Source: Lachnospiraceae bacterium (lineage in GTDB: Bacteria; Bacillota; Clostridia; Lachnospirales; Lachnospiraceae). Taken from it: a stretch of DNA of 53,256 bases. The stretch lies in assembly GCA_017484135.1 (NCBI GenBank), contig JAFUTQ010000015.1, positions 1-53,256 of the forward strand, read 5' to 3'. Below the pieces are notes generated by a model. The model saw nothing but the letters and a program-made list of their open reading frames with translations, did no database searches and was not told where the DNA came from. How positions within the stretch are numbered: position 1 is the stretch's first letter; every line of letters begins with the position of its first letter. Shown piece by piece: positions 1 to 8,884 of the stretch. The position numbers were made by a program, and so were the translations under genes.

Positions 1-708
1 CTGATTTTACCGACAAACTATAATTCATTCATACAGACCAGTGATGATTACTACAGCCGATGGGAAATTGCTTCCATCGAGAGAGTGCTCCGGTATCTTG
101 CATCCTTTTTTGCCATGGCACTGCCCGGGCTTTATCTGGCTGTCTGTAATTTTCATACCCAGATTTTACCGACCAATCTGCTGCTGTCCTTTGCAGCGGC
201 CAGACAGGGAGTTCCGTTTCCCGGAGTGGTGGAAATTCTGTTGATGGAGCTGTCCTTTGAGCTTTTGCGGGAGGCCGGGGTGCGCCTGCCGGGAGCCATG
301 GGAAATACCATCGGCATCGTGGGAGGTCTGATTATCGGGCAGGCTGCGGTAGAAGCAAATCTGACCAGTCCCATCGTGGTGATTGTGGTGGCGTTTACGG
401 CACTGTGCTCCTTTGCCATACCAAATGAAGAATTTGCCACTGCTTTTCGGATTCTGAAATTTTTTTATATTGCGCTCTGTGCATGGCTCGGCTTTTACGG
501 ATTTCTGACCGCCACACTTGCCGTACTGATTCATCTCTCTCATCTGAAAAGCTTTGGGATTCCCTATCTGATGCCGTTTGTAGGAGCGGATCTCAACGAT
601 TATCAGGATGAGCGGGACAGCATTATCCGTATGCCGTTGTTCGCGTTGAACCGCCGCCCGGTCTATGCCAGAAGAGATCGCCGGGTGCGGTTAAGGAGGA
701 AAAAATAA
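1..708 (+). CDS. gerA: GerA-family spore germination receptor subunit A, 5' truncated by window edge
   Basis: The reading frame is open from base 1, so the gene begins outside the window; about 235 C-terminal residues are seen. This is the membrane half of the GerA/SpoVAF family. Several hydrophobic segments are followed by a basic cytoplasmic tail ending in RRDRRVRLRRKK. Typical family stretches such as SIERVLRYLASFFAMALPGL and FGIPYLMPF are present. GerA proteins form the A subunit of the germinant receptor in the spore inner membrane. The next gene, gerB, starts right after the stop codon and gerC follows with a 4-base overlap, giving the classic gerABC order. Expression in the forespore (SigG) is expected for the family, but the promoter is not in the window. 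Confidence 0.93.
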   Translation: MILPTNYNSFIQTSDDYYSRWEIASIERVLRYLASFFAMALPGLYLAVCNFHTQILPTNLLLSFAAARQGVPFPGVVEILLMELSFELLREAGVRLPGAMGNTIGIVGGLIIGQAAVEANLTSPIVVIVVAFTALCSFAIPNEEFATAFRILKFFYIALCAWLGFYGFLTATLAVLIHLSHLKSFGIPYLMPFVGADLNDYQDERDSIIRMPLFALNRRPVYARRDRRVRLRRKK

Positions 709-1764
709 ATGTTTTCAGATAATCAGAAGATATCCAACCGTCAATTGATCCGGCTGCTGGATTATGACGCGCTGGGCATCAGTACGCTTGTACTTCCGAC
801 AGCGCTGACCCGGATACTGGGAAAAGACGCAGTCTTTGCCATCGGTCTGGCGCTGCTTCCGGCGTTTTTCATGATTCCGATGCTCCAGCGTGCAGTGAAA
901 AAGCTCCGGCAGGGAGGTCTGCCCGGGTGGGTTCGGTATCCCGCGGGGATCTTCTATTCTGTGGAGGGCTGTCTTCTGGCCGCATATGGCGCGTATCTGC
1001 TGGGAGATATGATCACAAAAAATCTGCTCGTGGAGGAATCCTTTTATCTGGTGGTCTTGTTTATTTTTGTTTTGGGCGGCTATGGGATTTCTCATGGAAT
1101 CGAGGGGCGGGCAAGAATTTATGAACTGCTTTACTGGATCCTCCTAGTTCCCCTGATTCTGATGCTTTTTTTGGCTGCCCGGGATGTGGATGTGGATCTG
1201 TGGACACCGATAGCGACACATGGAATCAGAGAGCTGTTGCAGGGAACCGGCATGGTATTTCTGTTTTATATGATTTCGGCAGCAGCCTTTTTTCTGACAC
1301 CTTATTTGCGGAAACCGGACTGCGCGGGGCGGTGCTGTCGAAAAAGCATGGTTTTCGCGGCAGGAATCAACGCGGTCGTCTGCCTGCTGCTGACAGGCAT
1401 CTTTGGGGAGCGCACGTTGCGAACGATGGATTATCCCATTATAACGCTTATGAGTATGGTAAAGCTCCCCGGAGGCTTTTTGGAACGGCAGGATGTTTTT
1501 ATGGTGGCAATCTGGTTTTTTACCCTGTATGCCTTTGTGAATACCGGGATGTTTTTTGCGTCCGATCTGCCGCAGAAATTATGGAAACGATCCAAAAAGG
1601 GGATCTGGATCGGATGCGCTCTGGTGCTGACCTTTTTGTTTACCGTTTGTATTTACAGATATGCTGTGTGCAGGACGATTTTTGTGAGTATTCAGTATGG
1701 GGTGGTGCTGCCGGTCAGTCTGCTTCTGCTTTTTATACTTTGCATAAGGAGGAAAAAAATATGA
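709..1764 (+). CDS. gerB: GerB-family germination receptor permease subunit
   Basis: 351 residues with about ten hydrophobic segments, typical of the GerAB/endospore germination permease family (APC superfamily). It is the B subunit of the germinant receptor and is thought to bind the germinant in the spore inner membrane. The ATG follows AGGAGG with normal spacing, directly after the gerA stop. The protein ends in the basic tail CIRRKKI, and the stop codon shares ATGA with the start of gerC, so the genes are translationally coupled. The substrate cannot be read from sequence. Confidence 0.93.
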   Translation: MFSDNQKISNRQLIRLLDYDALGISTLVLPTALTRILGKDAVFAIGLALLPAFFMIPMLQRAVKKLRQGGLPGWVRYPAGIFYSVEGCLLAAYGAYLLGDMITKNLLVEESFYLVVLFIFVLGGYGISHGIEGRARIYELLYWILLVPLILMLFLAARDVDVDLWTPIATHGIRELLQGTGMVFLFYMISAAAFFLTPYLRKPDCAGRCCRKSMVFAAGINAVVCLLLTGIFGERTLRTMDYPIITLMSMVKLPGGFLERQDVFMVAIWFFTLYAFVNTGMFFASDLPQKLWKRSKKGIWIGCALVLTFLFTVCIYRYAVCRTIFVSIQYGVVLPVSLLLLFILCIRRKKI

Positions 1765-2807
1765 TCAAAGTGGGAAAAGTACTTGTTTTTTTGACCACGG
1801 CAATGGTGCTTTTGTGCGGCTGCAGCAGCACAGAGCTGGAGGAGCGGAATTTTCCTCTGGCGGCGGCAGTTACCTGGGAAGAAACCGGCGGCTATCAGAT
1901 GGCGCTGGGCTTTCAGCGTGTCAGCGATGTGGCAGATCAGAAGACAGAAAAGGAAAATCGCGCAAATATTGCGGCAGCGGGGACAAACAGCTATGAATTG
2001 TTTGAGGAGGCGGATGCCAAAAATCCGGGAAAAATGGATTATAACCATATCAAGGCGCTTGTGATCGGGCAGGAGCTTCTTTTCCATTCGGAACAACTGG
2101 CGGACTTTCTGGATTTTGTGGAGCAGCAGAATGTGATTGCACGAAGCACGCTGTTATTTACCTGTAAGGCAACGCCGGAGGAGCTGATGGCATGCGGGGA
2201 GAATCTCGAGGATAATGTGGGAAACTATCTGAAGGATTTGATCACCTCATCGCAGGATCACAAATCCGATGCCGCGGTCACGCTGGGCGACCTGCTGAAG
2301 GCCTATCACAATCAGGATGAAATGCTGATGATACCGGAGCTTGGGCTTGACAGCGGACAGCCGGTCATTGCCGGGTATGAGGTTCTGTGTGGATTTACTC
2401 CGGCCGGGTATCTCACATCCGAGCAGGGAGAGCAGCTGCTGCTGTCCTGCGGGGAGCTTTTGCGTTATGGAATTGCCATGGAGGACGGAAGTCTGATACA
2501 GCTTTCGGGCATTCATTGTCAGTATGAAATCCGGGGAAACGGAGCACAGGTGGATGAAACCGTATGGATTAGCGGAAATATCAAGCGGTTTGCAGGAGAA
2601 ATACCGGAAAATATGGAAGAACTCTTTGCCGATGAGCTGACAAAGCAGGCACAGGAGCAGCTGCGGGAGCAGGGAATTGATCTGACGAACAGCTACTATA
2701 AGCTGGGGGGATACGACCGGACGGCCTATGCCCGCTATGCGTCGGATTATCCTGCCTATCTGGCAAATCTGAGGATTCAGTATGTCTGCCGTTTTCACGA
2801 GATATAG
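1761..2807 (+). CDS. gerC: GerC-family germination receptor lipoprotein
   Basis: 348 residues from ATG 1761, which overlaps the gerB stop (ATGA) and has AAGGAGG just upstream. The open frame extends further 5' inside gerB but without a sensible start. The N-terminus is a lipoprotein signal with lipobox LCGC (modified Cys21). The rest resembles the Ger(x)C family: an N-terminal domain with EERNFPLAAAVTWEE, and a C-terminal part with the family-typical 'wisGniKrFaGeip' region and a long helix near residues 290-310. It is the C subunit of the germinant receptor, anchored to the spore inner membrane. It closes the gerABC operon. Confidence 0.92.
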   Translation: MIKVGKVLVFLTTAMVLLCGCSSTELEERNFPLAAAVTWEETGGYQMALGFQRVSDVADQKTEKENRANIAAAGTNSYELFEEADAKNPGKMDYNHIKALVIGQELLFHSEQLADFLDFVEQQNVIARSTLLFTCKATPEELMACGENLEDNVGNYLKDLITSSQDHKSDAAVTLGDLLKAYHNQDEMLMIPELGLDSGQPVIAGYEVLCGFTPAGYLTSEQGEQLLLSCGELLRYGIAMEDGSLIQLSGIHCQYEIRGNGAQVDETVWISGNIKRFAGEIPENMEELFADELTKQAQEQLREQGIDLTNSYYKLGGYDRTAYARYASDYPAYLANLRIQYVCRFHEI

Positions 2808-2852
2808 GCTTTGCAGTAACAACTATGGGCGTGGGCAGAATTGTTATGTTTT

Positions 2853-2881
2853 GTATAAAAGAAAAAAATCCGGTCAATACT
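2853..2881 (+). promoter_or_regulatory. Possible forespore (SigF/SigG-like) promoter of spoIIR
   Basis: GTATA at 2853-2857 and GGTCAATACT at 2872-2881 are separated by 14 bases. This resembles the SigF/SigG pattern (GYATA, then GGnnAnAnT), with one mismatch in the -10. spoIIR is a SigF-regulon gene in Bacillus and Clostridium, and sigF itself lies at 12872 in this window. The assignment is by eye only. Confidence 0.35.
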
Positions 2882-2911
2882 CTGATTATCATGAAATAAG
2901 GAGTGAAATTT

Positions 2912-3541
2912 ATGAATCGGAAAACCGGATGGAAAAGGACTTTGGCAGGAATTGTAATTCTGGCAGTTTTGGGAACGGGACTGAATGCGGTGTACCAGCG
3001 GCAGAATCAACAGGGAATCGCAGAAAAAATCCTGCGGTTTCATGTGCGGGCAAACAGTGACAGCGAACAGGATCAGAAGCTGAAGCTGGCAGTGCGGGAC
3101 GAAGTGGGGGCGATGATGGGAGAGCGGCTTGCGGAGGCGGACAGCCGGGAGGAATCGGAGCGGATTGTGAAGGAAAGTCTGCCGGACATAGTGGCGGCGG
3201 CACAAAGGGTCATCGGAGCGCAGGGCTATGAGTATGGAGTAGAGGCCTATGTGCAGGATGTGGATTTCCCGGTAAAAACCTATGGTGCGTATACCTTTCC
3301 GGCAGGCAGATATCGTGCGCTTGAGGTAGTAATCGGAGAGGGGGAAGGACATAACTGGTGGTGTGTGATGTATCCGAATATGTGTTTTTCCGGGAGTGTA
3401 TATCAGCTGCCGGACGAGAAATCGGGAGAAGCGCTGAAAAAAACATTGACCGCGGAGGAATACCGGTCTCTGATGGAAGAAAAAAATTACAGGATTTCGT
3501 TTCAATCTTTGTCTTTTTTGAAAAATAAAACTGCAGAATAA
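2912..3541 (+). CDS. spoIIR: Stage II sporulation protein R
   Basis: 209 residues from ATG 2912, chosen because AAGGAG lies 8 bases upstream; a GTG at 2903 overlaps that ribosome site. An N-terminal signal or membrane segment (residues 9-27) is followed by the SpoIIR domain with the hallmark stretches LRFHVRANSDSEQDQKLKL, FPVKTYGAYTFPAGRYRAL and EGHNWWCVMYPNMCF. SpoIIR is made in the forespore under SigF and secreted to trigger SpoIIGA processing of pro-SigE in the mother cell. Length and motifs agree with the family. Conservation of the downstream DUF1934 gene as partner is not established. Confidence 0.93.
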   Translation: MNRKTGWKRTLAGIVILAVLGTGLNAVYQRQNQQGIAEKILRFHVRANSDSEQDQKLKLAVRDEVGAMMGERLAEADSREESERIVKESLPDIVAAAQRVIGAQGYEYGVEAYVQDVDFPVKTYGAYTFPAGRYRALEVVIGEGEGHNWWCVMYPNMCFSGSVYQLPDEKSGEALKKTLTAEEYRSLMEEKNYRISFQSLSFLKNKTAE

Positions 3542-3589
3542 GAAAAATTATGGTATACTTTGCGTTAACCTGTAAGAAGGAGGCGCAAT

Positions 3590-4042
3590 ATGACAAAAGA
3601 CGTGATGATCACAATCCGCGGTGTGCAGACGGACAGGGAGCAGGAGAAGGAAACCACAGAGGTTGTGGCAAGGGGAACGTATTATCAGAAAAACGGAGAG
3701 CACTATATCTTCTATGAGGAAGCTTCGGAGGACTTGCCGGGGGCGGTTAAAAACAGAATCCGATTTACAGGGGATATGCTGGAGCTTACGAAAAAGGGCG
3801 CGGTAAATACGCAGATGGTATTTGAGGAAAACAGGAAAACGTTGTCCGATTATGTACTCCCCTTTGGAAGGCTGCAGCTCGGAATCGCTACCCGGACGCT
3901 CGAAATGAAAGAGACAGATGCGTGTATCAGCGGGATGATCCACTATACGCTGGAGATAAACGATGAATATCTGAGGGATTGTACGCTGCATATAGAAATC
4001 AGAGCGGCAGAACTGCGAGGGATGTTTCGCGTCATTCCTTAA
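3590..4042 (+). CDS. DUF1934 (YwiB-like) beta-barrel protein
   Basis: 150 residues. The start ATG 3590 has AGGAGG spaced 6 bases. The sequence matches the DUF1934/YwiB family: an N-terminal strand MITIRGVQ, a central YYQKNGEHYIFYEE and a C-terminal IHYTLEINDEYLRDCTLHIEI. The family fold is a small calycin-like beta-barrel. The function is unknown and there is no signal peptide, so it is probably cytosolic. It lies 48 bases after spoIIR and converges on the next gene. Confidence 0.8.
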   Translation: MTKDVMITIRGVQTDREQEKETTEVVARGTYYQKNGEHYIFYEEASEDLPGAVKNRIRFTGDMLELTKKGAVNTQMVFEENRKTLSDYVLPFGRLQLGIATRTLEMKETDACISGMIHYTLEINDEYLRDCTLHIEIRAAELRGMFRVIP

Positions 4043-4079
4043 TACCGGACGCCAAAACTTCCCTGCAGTTTCTGCGCAT

Positions 4080-4532
4080 TTATTTCATACCTGCTTTTTC
4101 CTGAAGCTTTGAAAAAAAGCTTTTCTTTTTCTGGGGGGTCTCAATCGGACCGCGAAGTCCCCGGACACCGGTAATATACAGTCCGCTGACGGTGGCCTTT
4201 ACTTCTTTTTTTATGGGAATCTGATCATAGATCGCTGCGTCAGCGATCATCGTCATGACCTTCGGTCCGACCTTTACCTTTACGATCGGCATTTTGGAAT
4301 TGCGCAGAAGCTTTGGTGTCTGGGCGAGAATGTTTGTCGGCAGCCCGGCATCCTTCATGCGCATCTTTTTTTTATCGATAATCAGCATGGAAATGGTCTG
4401 GGAAGCGGCAGCAATCTGCGCATCCTGTTCCTCTTTCTTTTTCTGGGTCTTTTTTCCCAGAAAGTACAGCACGACGACGGCTGCAAGCAAAACAACTGCT
4501 ACAATGATTAATACAATGGCATAGGTCGGCAC
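4080..4532 (-). CDS. Small single-pass membrane protein, unknown function
   Basis: 150 residues. I place the start at GTG 4532 because AAGGAGG at 4541-4547 lies 8 bases upstream; a TTG at 4550 would put that site inside the gene. Residues 4-27 form one membrane helix (YAIVLIIVAVVLLAAVVVLY), then come a basic stretch (KKTQKKKEE) and a small soluble domain with the repeating theme KVKVGPKVMTMIADAAIYDQ. The C-terminus is basic (KKKSFFSKLQEKAG). A cytoplasmic domain tethered to the membrane is the simplest reading. I do not recognise a named family. Confidence 0.75.
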   Translation of the reverse strand: MPTYAIVLIIVAVVLLAAVVVLYFLGKKTQKKKEEQDAQIAAASQTISMLIIDKKKMRMKDAGLPTNILAQTPKLLRNSKMPIVKVKVGPKVMTMIADAAIYDQIPIKKEVKATVSGLYITGVRGLRGPIETPQKKKSFFSKLQEKAGMK

Positions 4533-4610
4533 GTTGAACTCCTCCTTCAATCAATATAGAAACACCAATACATTTTATCATCGTATTTCTGAAAAATCAA
4601 TGAAAAAATC

Positions 4611-4775
4611 GTAACAGTTCAGCCCACGCCCATTCGCAAAACGCACTTTCAGTGCTTTCCGCTGCTGACGCAGCTCCTTTTGCTCATAATCGGGCGTTCC
4701 GCTCATAGCTACAATCAGCTGCTCATTCATGCGAGCATGATTCGCAGCTGCTTGCAGCTATGGCTGAACTGTTAC
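4611..4775. repeat. Structured intergenic element with 14-bp terminal inverted repeats
   Basis: GTAACAGTTCAGCC (4611-4624) and its exact reverse complement (4762-4775) enclose about 137 bases. Inside is an imperfect stem-loop at about 4707-4760, whose arms both contain CAGCTGC/GCAGCTG and CATGC/GCATG. A small GCACTTTCAGTGC hairpin also lies inside. The region 4533-4862 has no gene. The design (closing stem plus internal hairpins) is like the other structured elements of this window, but the sequence differs. A T-box for downstream valS was considered, but no T-box core was seen. Confidence 0.5.
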
Positions 4776-4862
4776 AAAAAATCCGGTAGCAAAGTATTTT
4801 CATTTGCGCTATAATGTGTTATGTTTAATGGGCTGTAAAAGCTCAGGAAAGGATTTATAACT

Positions 4863-6040
4863 ATGAAAAGGAAATTATTGGCGGCATTTTTGTGTGCCAC
4901 AGTGGCAGTGAGTCTGGCTGCATGTGGTTCAAAAAAAGCCGGAGAAAGTGCGGAAAATACAGAAATAACGGCAGACGCGGAGAGCGACACAGATGTGATG
5001 CCGCAGTATGACGCAGCTGATTATGTGACGCTGGGAGATTATTCCGGGATTGAAGTGACATTGGATGAGGACTATACGGTAACGGATGCCGATATCAGGC
5101 GTTTCTGGAGCAAAGCGTATTAGCCTACTATCCTTATTACATTGATCTGGACAAGGATACGGTGGAGGAAGGCGATTTTGTCAATATTGACTATGTCGGA
5201 ACGCTGGACGGGGAAGCCTTTGAGGGCGGAACGGCAGAGGGAAGCGTGCTGGAGATCGGCTCGCATACGTTTATAGACGGTTTCGAGGATGGTCTGATCG
5301 GAGCAACCGTGGGAGAGACGGTGGAGCTGAATCTGACCTTTCCGGAGAATTATACGGAAACACTGGCAGGACAGGACGTTGTGTTTACGGTGACGGTAAA
5401 CAAAATCGTGGAGGAAAAACCGGTGTCCTATGAGGACATTGACGATGCATATATCGCCTATCTTAAGGAGCAAAATTCATCTCTGGACTATGACAGCGCA
5501 CAGGATATGATCAACGATACCAGAACGTATCTGGAATCTGAAAATGAATCTGAAAAGAGCGCGGCCATTCGAAATGCCGTATTAAATCAGATTACGGAGA
5601 TATGCAAGGTACATGCCTATCCGGAGGGACTGATTGAGTACAGGACGGAAGAAATTCTGACGCAGTACGAAAATTATTATTGTGATGACGAGACGACGCT
5701 GGAGGATTATGTAACGAACAATCTGAACGAAACGTACGAGGATTTTCTGGCGGAGATTGATGAGCAGGTAAAGGCGGATGTGGATACGCAGCTGATCTTA
5801 GAGGCAATCGCCGCAAAGGAGGGGCTGACCTTTGACGAGGATGCATTCCAGACCTATGTGGAAAACATGCTCTCAAATTATGGCTACAGCAGTGAATCCA
5901 TGCTGTATCTGAGCTATGGGGCGACGGAGCAGAGCGGAAAAGCCTATCTGAAGAAAATTTATCTTTGCAATCAGGCATTGGATCTTTTGTGTGACGAGGC
6001 GAAGGTAATGAATGCCCCGGATACAGAGGAACAGGAATAA
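4863..6040 (+). pseudogene. FKBP/trigger-factor-like peptidyl-prolyl isomerase lipoprotein, broken by a 1-base deletion
   Basis: The 5' frame (4863-5122) encodes a lipoprotein signal with lipobox LAAC (Cys21) and an N-terminal domain ending ...TVTDADIRRFWSKAY. The other frame runs to 6040 and encodes the FKBP domain (DYVGTLDGEAFEGG, FIDGFEDGLIGATVGE) and a trigger-factor-like C-terminal helical domain. Reading the second frame back from 5162 gives FLEQSVLAYYPYYIDLDKDT, so the two parts join if one base, probably a C, is restored near 5096 (ATCAG read as ATCCAG). The intact product would be about 390 residues: an extracytoplasmic folding factor on the membrane. valS follows 12 bases later. The gap could be a real mutation or a sequencing error. 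Confidence 0.85.
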
Positions 6041-6052
6041 GGAGAGAAACAC

Positions 6053-8704
6053 ATGAAGAAAGAACTGGCAAAGACCTATGATCCGAAGGGGATCGAGGAT
6101 CGGTTATATAAAAAATGGGAAGAAAACGGTTATTTCAAAGCACGGCCGGATCAAAGCAAAAAGCCCTTTACGATTGTGATGCCGCCGCCGAATATTACGG
6201 GGCAGCTCCATATGGGACATGCGTTGGATAATACCATGCAGGATATTCTGATCCGGTATAAGAGAATGCAGGGCTACAATGCACTTTGGCAGCCGGGGAC
6301 AGACCACGCGGCCATTGCTACGGAGGTCAAGGTCATCGATGCACTGAAGGAACAAGGGATTGAAAAAGACGAGCTGGGACGCGATGGCTTTCTGGAGAAA
6401 TGCTGGGACTGGAAAGCTGAGTATGGAAGCCGTATCGTGAACCAGTTAAAAAAGATGGGTTCCTCCGCGGACTGGAGCAGAGAGCGCTTTACCATGGATG
6501 AAGGCTGCTCGGATGCGGTGCTGGAGGTATTTGTCAAATTATACGAAAAAGGTCTGATCTATAAAGGCTCCCGTATTGTAAACTGGTGTCCGGTCTGCGG
6601 GACATCCATTTCGGATGCAGAGGTAGAGCACGAGGAACAGGATGGATTCTTCTGGCATATCAACTATCCGGTAGTGGGAGAGGAAGGAAGATTTGTGGAG
6701 ATTGCCACCACCCGCCCGGAGACCTTGTTTGGGGACACTGCTGTGGCAGTCAATCCGGAGGACGAGCGGTATCGCGACATCATCGGAAAGACCTTAAAGC
6801 TGCCGATGACGGATCGGGAAATTCCGGTCATCGCGGATGCCTATGTGGATCAGGAATTCGGAACCGGCTGTGTGAAAATTACACCGGCGCACGACCCCAA
6901 CGACTTTGAGGTGGGAAAGCGTCACAAGCTGGAGGAGATTGTAGTCATCCGGGACGATGCGACGATGAACGAGAAGGCAGGAAAATATGCCGGGATGGAT
7001 CGCTATGAATGCCGGAAAGCGCTGGTAAAGGATTTGGAGGAACAGGGTCTTTTGGTAAAGGTAGTGCCCCATTCCCATAATGTGGGAACTCATGACCGCT
7101 GCGGCACTACCGTAGAGCCCATGATCAAGCAGCAGTGGTTTGTGAAGATGGATGAGCTCATCAAGCCGGCTGTGGAGGGCGTAAAGAACGGCGAAGTCCG
7201 GCTTTTGCCCAAACGCATGGAGAAGACGTATTTCAATTGGACAGACAATATCCGCGACTGGTGCATCAGTCGGCAGCTGTGGTGGGGACACCGGATTCCG
7301 GCATACTACTGTGAAGACTGCGGCGAGATGGTTGTATCGAAACAGGCACCCGGCTGCTGTCCGAAATGCGGGAGTAAGAAGCTGACGCAGGATCCGGATA
7401 CGCTGGATACCTGGTTCTCCTCGGCCCTGTGGCCGTTTTCGACACTGGGCTGGCCGGAAAAAACGCCGGAGCTGGATTATTTTTATCCCAATGATGTGCT
7501 GGTAACCGGATATGACATTATCTTTTTCTGGGTCATCCGCATGATCTTTTCCGGCTATGAGCAGATGGGCAAGGCACCCTTCCATACCGTATTGTTTCAC
7601 GGTCTGGTTCGGGACTCCCAGGGGCGCAAAATGAGCAAATCGCTGGGGAACGGTATTGATCCGCTGGAGGTAATCGACCGATATGGCGCGGACGCATTGC
7701 GGCTGACCCTGATTACCGGAAATGCACCCGGAAACGATATGCGGTTTTACTGGGAGCGTGTCGAGGCATCCCGGAATTTTGCGAATAAAGTATGGAATGC
7801 GTCCCGTTTTATTTTGATGCATCTGGAGGAAAACGAGATTACCCGACCGGATCAGGAGAAGCTTTCACCGGAGGATCGGTGGATTTTATCTGCCGTAAAC
7901 ACGCTGACCAAAGACGTGACGGAAAATATGGACAAGTTTGAGCTCGGGATTGCAGTACAGAAAATTTATGACTTTATCTGGGATGAATTCTGTGATTGGT
8001 ACATTGAGATTGCAAAGGTTCGCATTTACAAAAAAGAGGAGAATCCCGAAGCAGCCAATTGTGCGTTCTGGACCTTAAAAACCGTATTGGGACAGGCCTT
8101 GAAGCTGCTGCATCCCTATATGCCGTTTCTTACCGAGGAAATATACTGCACCTTAAATCCCGGGGAGGAGACCATTATGCTGGCTGACTGGCCGGTATAT
8201 AAGGAGGAGTGGAGCTTCCCGGAGGAGGAAGCAATGATGGAGCATGTCAAGGAGCTGGTTCGCGGAGTCCGAAATCTTCGCACAGAGATGGATGTGCCGC
8301 CGTCAAGAAAGGCAAAGGTATCCATCGTATCAGAGGACGCATCGCTTCGTGCGGTATTTGACCGGATGAAAGCGATTTATCAGAATCTCATCAGTGCCGG
8401 AGAGGTGGAGATTCACGCGAAGAAAGAAGGAATTTCCGAGGATGCGGTTTCTGTGGTAATTCCGGGGGCAGTGGCATATCTGCCGCTGGAGGATCTGGTG
8501 GATCTGCAAAAGGAAAGGGAGCGCCTTTTGAAGGAAAAAGAGCGTCTTTCGAAGGAGCTTACCCGTTCGAAATCCATGCTGAGTAATGAGAAGTTCATCA
8601 GCAAAGCGCCTGCGGCAAAGATTCAGGAGGAGCGCGACAAACAGGCCAAGTATCAGCAGATGATGGAGCAGGTGCAGACACGGCTGGATCAGATGCAGGC
8701 ATAG
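6053..8704 (+). CDS. valS: Valyl-tRNA synthetase
   Basis: 883 residues, full length for the family; AAGGAGAG precedes the ATG. This class I synthetase charges tRNA-Val. The HIGH-type motif is HMGH in PPNITGQLHMGHALDN (about residue 53), and the KMSKS motif is exact (GRKMSKSLGNG). The editing domain includes TTRPETLFGDTAVAVNP. Zinc-type cysteines occur at CPVCG and in CEDCGEM...CCPKCGS. The C-terminal coiled-coil (KERERLLKEKERLSKEL) is the tRNA-binding arm. It lies 12 bases behind the lipoprotein gene and is probably co-transcribed with it. No T-box leader was found. Confidence 0.97.
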   Translation: MKKELAKTYDPKGIEDRLYKKWEENGYFKARPDQSKKPFTIVMPPPNITGQLHMGHALDNTMQDILIRYKRMQGYNALWQPGTDHAAIATEVKVIDALKEQGIEKDELGRDGFLEKCWDWKAEYGSRIVNQLKKMGSSADWSRERFTMDEGCSDAVLEVFVKLYEKGLIYKGSRIVNWCPVCGTSISDAEVEHEEQDGFFWHINYPVVGEEGRFVEIATTRPETLFGDTAVAVNPEDERYRDIIGKTLKLPMTDREIPVIADAYVDQEFGTGCVKITPAHDPNDFEVGKRHKLEEIVVIRDDATMNEKAGKYAGMDRYECRKALVKDLEEQGLLVKVVPHSHNVGTHDRCGTTVEPMIKQQWFVKMDELIKPAVEGVKNGEVRLLPKRMEKTYFNWTDNIRDWCISRQLWWGHRIPAYYCEDCGEMVVSKQAPGCCPKCGSKKLTQDPDTLDTWFSSALWPFSTLGWPEKTPELDYFYPNDVLVTGYDIIFFWVIRMIFSGYEQMGKAPFHTVLFHGLVRDSQGRKMSKSLGNGIDPLEVIDRYGADALRLTLITGNAPGNDMRFYWERVEASRNFANKVWNASRFILMHLEENEITRPDQEKLSPEDRWILSAVNTLTKDVTENMDKFELGIAVQKIYDFIWDEFCDWYIEIAKVRIYKKEENPEAANCAFWTLKTVLGQALKLLHPYMPFLTEEIYCTLNPGEETIMLADWPVYKEEWSFPEEEAMMEHVKELVRGVRNLRTEMDVPPSRKAKVSIVSEDASLRAVFDRMKAIYQNLISAGEVEIHAKKEGISEDAVSVVIPGAVAYLPLEDLVDLQKERERLLKEKERLSKELTRSKSMLSNEKFISKAPAAKIQEERDKQAKYQQMMEQVQTRLDQMQA

Positions 8705-8709
8705 AGTCT

Positions 8710-8827
8710 CCGCAGTTTCGGTTAAACGTCGGACGCTGTCAGTACGACATCGTGCCGACAGCTGTTTGTTGGCGAAGTGCTGGAGGTGGCGTTATAATGC
8801 GGTGTCAAAAAAGATCAGAAACTGCGG
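8710..8827. repeat. Short relative of the palindromic repeat, inside a 10-bp inverted repeat
   Basis: CCGCAGTTTC (8710-8719) and GAAACTGCGG (8818-8827) are exact inverted repeats. Within them, 8729-8772 reads cggacgctgtcagtacgac, then atcgtgccgacagctgttt. This resembles the two outer ends of the long elements at 13611 and 46112 joined without their middle. The folC promoter candidate lies in the same interval. Confidence 0.55.
8769..8798 (+). promoter_or_regulatory. SigA-type promoter candidate for folC
   Basis: TTGGCG (8769-8774), an 18-base spacer and TATAAT (8793-8798). It sits about 87 bases before the folC start and downstream of the valS stop, so folC need not depend on read-through from valS. 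Confidence 0.5.
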
Positions 8828-8884
8828 TGAATCCCCTCTTGAAAAAAAGCTGTACTCGTTTATACTGAGAGAGTGGTGACGATT

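Noticed and set aside
1200-1760. 5' extension of the gerC frame
   Set aside because: It lies inside gerB in another frame; the true start at 1761 has a ribosome site and gives a lipoprotein signal.
4533-4862. T-box leader for valS
   Set aside because: valS is preceded by another gene at 12 bases, and no T-box core or antiterminator pattern was seen in the upstream gap.
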